Shown here: piece after piece, positions 27,700 to 30,514 of the stretch
Position numbering within the stretch: position 1 is the stretch's first letter
How the letters are laid out: the number at the start of each line of letters is the position of its first letter
Source of the DNA: Discostella pseudostelligera
Taxonomy: Eukaryota; Bacillariophyta; Thalassiosirophyceae; Thalassiosirales; Thalassiosiraceae
Assembly: GCA_036940085.1 (NCBI GenBank)
Contig: JALLBK010000785.1
Coordinates: forward strand, 1 to 30,514
Length of the DNA stretch: 30,514 nt
Direction: 5' to 3'
Made by a program: the position numbers and the translations under genes
The notes under the pieces: model-generated
Seen by the model: the letters and a program-made list of their open reading frames with translations, nothing else
Databases searched by the model: none
What the model was told of the DNA's origin: nothing

Positions 27700-30206
27700 T
27701 CATAGCAATAACTGAAAAAGAGGCCCAAGTACCGCCAAAGTTAGACACACTATACTCGTTGTTTTTCCCAAGTGAATTGAGTGTGCGGAAGATATTCGCT
27801 CCCCATTTGAATCGGTAGGGGGGAGCCGAGTTCCAACCTCCCAATTATCTGCAAAGTAACACAGTTTCGCTGCCTCGGACTGCTCAGTCTCACTCAACTG
27901 ATCCCAAGCAATGTCATACGATGGAGGTGTATCCTTCGCCGCCCATGTCGAATTATTCCACCCAAGGACACTTGCTGCATCCTGACTATCTCTATCTAGC
28001 TCCTCCCACTCATAGGCACGGTAATGATTTTGGAAACAATCCCACGTACGTTCATAAAATCCAACAGTGTTTGCATCCGCTCTCTGTTCGTCGGTAAGCT
28101 CCATCCAACGTTTCTTCTCAATATTGGCAGTTCCTACATGATTCCACAACGCATCATTGTACAATAACGAGCTGTTGGCTGCAGCTCGAATTTCCGCGGG
28201 TAGATCCTCCCATTCCACATATCGGACTTTCACCTTGGGATATAAGAATGGACCACTATTCGGTGTTATATCCAACATATCCCAATTATGACGAAAGTAG
28301 CAGAGTTCTGCCGCGGCACTTCGTTGCTCTGGAGTGAGCTCTTTCCATTCTGTGCCTTGGGAGGGTGGTGGTGACTCAACGCCTGTCCATGATAACTCAT
28401 TCCATCCCAAGGCAGTATAGAAAAAGTCTAGACCGTACAAGACGAGATCGTCCCAGCTGTATCCGCGGAAATGGTTCCTGCATTCCAATCACACCATGTC
28501 AAGACAAACGAGCGAGCATATGAGTGTTTGCATCAATATCAGAGGAACGATACATCGTGACAGAGACACTGACTACACCACTTACTGCCAACAATCCCAA
28601 GTGACCGGTACAAACCCAAGTGACTCTGCTGCTTTCTTTTCAAACGGCGTTAGTCTATCCCAACTTCTTGCTTCGATGGTATCAATTCCCAACACATTCC
28701 ATGACAATGCCGAATACTTTAGTCCTTCCTTTGCGATATTCCGCCACTCCTCTCTCAGACCCATCCAATCCAGAAACCGCAACACTGGTTTCTTTATGGG
28801 GAATCCCTCAAACAATACATCTTCTAGATCCCATGTTGTACGAAAGTAGCAAAGTTGGGCCGCCGCAAATCGTTCCTCGGAACTTAATTCATACCACTTC
28901 AATTCATCCGTTTTGGGTGCCACGTCATACTTATTCCAAGTGTATATATCCCATCCGAGATCTTCCCACCACTGCTCAGCCTGGACGAAGGTGGCACTCA
29001 AATCAACCCATCGATACCCCTCGAAATGATTCTGCCAACAGTCCCAGGTGAATCGATCATATCCTAACTGCATCGATATATTTTTTTGTTTGCGACTGAG
29101 ACGTAACCAATCTAACTTTTCAATTGGGTTGGTACCAAGATTGTCCCATGTAGTTCGATTGTAATCCAATTGCAATGCATACTTTTTGATATCGGTAGTG
29201 AGTTCGGACCATGGTGTGTACCGAAGCTCAACTCGCTCGGTACGTTGATATGGAATAGGTGCCGCGGATGGTCGGGAACTAGTGGTGGGATGTGCCGAGG
29301 GAGCATCGGATGGCATCAATGATGGAGCATTCGATGGAGACTATAACGTAATAAATGTTAAAATCTATGATTGTATGAGGAAGCAAATTGAGCAATAGAA
29401 GGACTTACTGATGTTGGAAATGAAGACGGGGCCTAAAAAATGAATTGCAGGCATCATATGAATATTATTTATCACCGCCATCAAGTTCAAATGTATACAA
29501 AAAATGTCCAAGAAGTCCTTACCCACGATGGAAATAATGATGGAACGAACGTTGGCAACAACGTTGGCGCATAGGATGGAGATAATGTAGGATTGACGGA
29601 GGGCTGTTGCATCGAGGTATGGCAAGACGACAAAGTCAATTGAAATGAGCAACTTTGACTCGAGCACAAGATTGCATGTAGATTCAAGTTCTCACCGCAG
29701 GAGTCTGCTCCATTTATTAGAGAAAAAGATTACGCATCGTAAGTTACTGTTGATCAATCGTAGGCATGTGAATTGGATAAACTTGAGAAGTAATACGACT
29801 TACTTTTACAGGACTTTTCGTCGGGACTTCATTTTTCTGTAGTTACGAGTTCACGAAGTAAAGGAAGTGTCAATACGTATAAGTTTGAGTCCCCGCCATC
29901 GAAGGAAGATGCATAGATGACATACAAAACCGCACTCACATTATTATTCCCTCCTTGCAACGATCGTTCGAATTGTGATGGTAGGTAGTGCACGATACGC
30001 CGAACGGCGGCTCCATATTTGTGTTTGAAAGTTGTGGATAATTTCTTTCCTGACTTTTTTGGTGTTATTACGCCCTCGGACTCGGCATGCGCCATTGATG
30101 TTATCAATGCAATCATCATCGGGATCAACAAACACTTGCCGACGCCGCAGCCCCATCGACGATGGCAGGAGGACGCCGATGACGACGTCGACGACGACAC
30201 AGTCAT
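27700..30206 (-). CDS. Secreted, probably GPI-anchored WDCW-module protein B with Ser/Pro stalk
   Basis: Seven exons: 30206-29940, 29836-29804, 29704-29696, 29603-29523, 29432-29409, 29340-28586 and 28477-27700, giving 648 aa. Exon 1 carries a signal peptide (CLLIPMMIALITSMAHA). Exons 2-5 are 33, 9, 81 and 24 nt, all phase 0 with GT-AG borders, and join into a Pro/Ser/Thr stalk (KNEVPTKSPVK, TPA, PSVNPTLSPSYAP..., APSSFPTS, then SPSNAPSLMPSDAPS). Exons 6-7 encode 12 Trp sub-repeats as three four-part modules, with WDCWQNHF twice and WDCFQNHY once. The C-terminus (TSIVCLTLAVLGPLFQLLL) is a GPI-type hydrophobic tail. Paralog of protein A. The stalk suggests a surface display protein; function unknown. 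Exons 2-5 were inferred from splice sites and the reading of the repeat, so transcript support is needed. Confidence 0.8.
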
Positions 30207-30514
30207 GGTTCGTAGGAGTGATCTAGAAGCGATCGATGGATAGATGGATCGTTCCCGACTGCGAAATAAAAATAACAATAACAATCGCAGATTGCTGATC
30301 TCACTGCTTTACCTGACCGGGCCGAAGAGAGGAGGTACGATATGGTATGGTCGGTGGCCACTGTACTGTGAATCGGCCACGGTGCATTGGTTTTGGTTTG
30401 GATGCTGAAGGAGTTTGGCACAGGTTTGAGTTGAACGGAAAATTTGAATTCGTTTGAACTTTGGTACTCTTCTACAGAGGATCAAGCAAGTGGACCAAAA
30501 AATTCGAAAAGGAA
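30207..30514. other. Upstream region of protein B to window end
   Basis: Presumed promoter and 5' UTR of the minus-strand protein B gene. An open minus-strand frame continues upstream of 30206 without a better ATG. No gene, RNA or repeat recognised. Confidence 0.5.

Noticed and set aside
1..30514. tRNA, rRNA, CRISPR arrays, transposons
   Set aside because: Looked for on both strands by eye; no cloverleaf, spaced-repeat array, transposase, reverse transcriptase or long terminal repeat was found.

Overview
The window looks like nuclear DNA of a diatom, probably a centric one. The evidence is short GT-AG introns (about 65-160 nt), two proteins with a bipartite plastid presequence (signal peptide cleaved before Phe), a run of PSxxPT-type repeats on a secreted protein, diatom-style leucine-rich-repeat families and dense packing of genes on both strands. 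No rRNA, tRNA, CRISPR array or complete transposon was recognised.

Left third (1-11,013). A plastid-targeted DUF3605-like protein and a plastid-targeted RluA-type pseudouridine synthase converge and overlap by 23 coding bases. A decayed leucine-rich-repeat gene follows, with two 1-nt deletions and a nonsense codon. Next come a three-exon trypsin-type protease and an ankyrin protein ending in a GATA-like zinc finger. That ankyrin gene is divergent from a MED21-like Mediator subunit carrying an internal Tudor-like insert.

Middle (11,130-20,243). A single-exon Dicer-like protein has no helicase and its second RNase III domain looks catalytically dead. Next to it is a methyltransferase-like gene split by an in-frame TGA, and then a large acidic ankyrin/coiled-coil protein. 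A diverged duplication of roughly 400 bp links the 5' end and promoter of the Dicer-like gene with the 3' end and flank of the methyltransferase-like gene.

Right third (20,375-30,206). Histone acetyltransferase HAT1 is followed by a frameshifted BspA-type LRR gene. Then two paralogous, probably GPI-anchored secreted proteins flank a membrane-anchored cyclophilin on the other strand. Each paralog is built from three copies of a four-part Trp-rich module with a WDCWQNH signature. The second paralog has a Ser/Pro/Thr stalk built from phase-0 mini-exons, one of them only 9 nt. I do not recognise this family and consider it the most interesting system here.

Regulation. A TTCCCGCCA/TGGCGGGAA (E2F-like) motif recurs in at least six intergenic regions. 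One divergent promoter has a pair of perfect G-boxes and another a pair of perfect CRE palindromes, each pair spaced about three helical turns apart. Several genes work in chromatin, transcription or RNA silencing (HAT1, MED21-like, Dicer-like), but nothing in the sequence shows that they are co-regulated beyond the shared motif.
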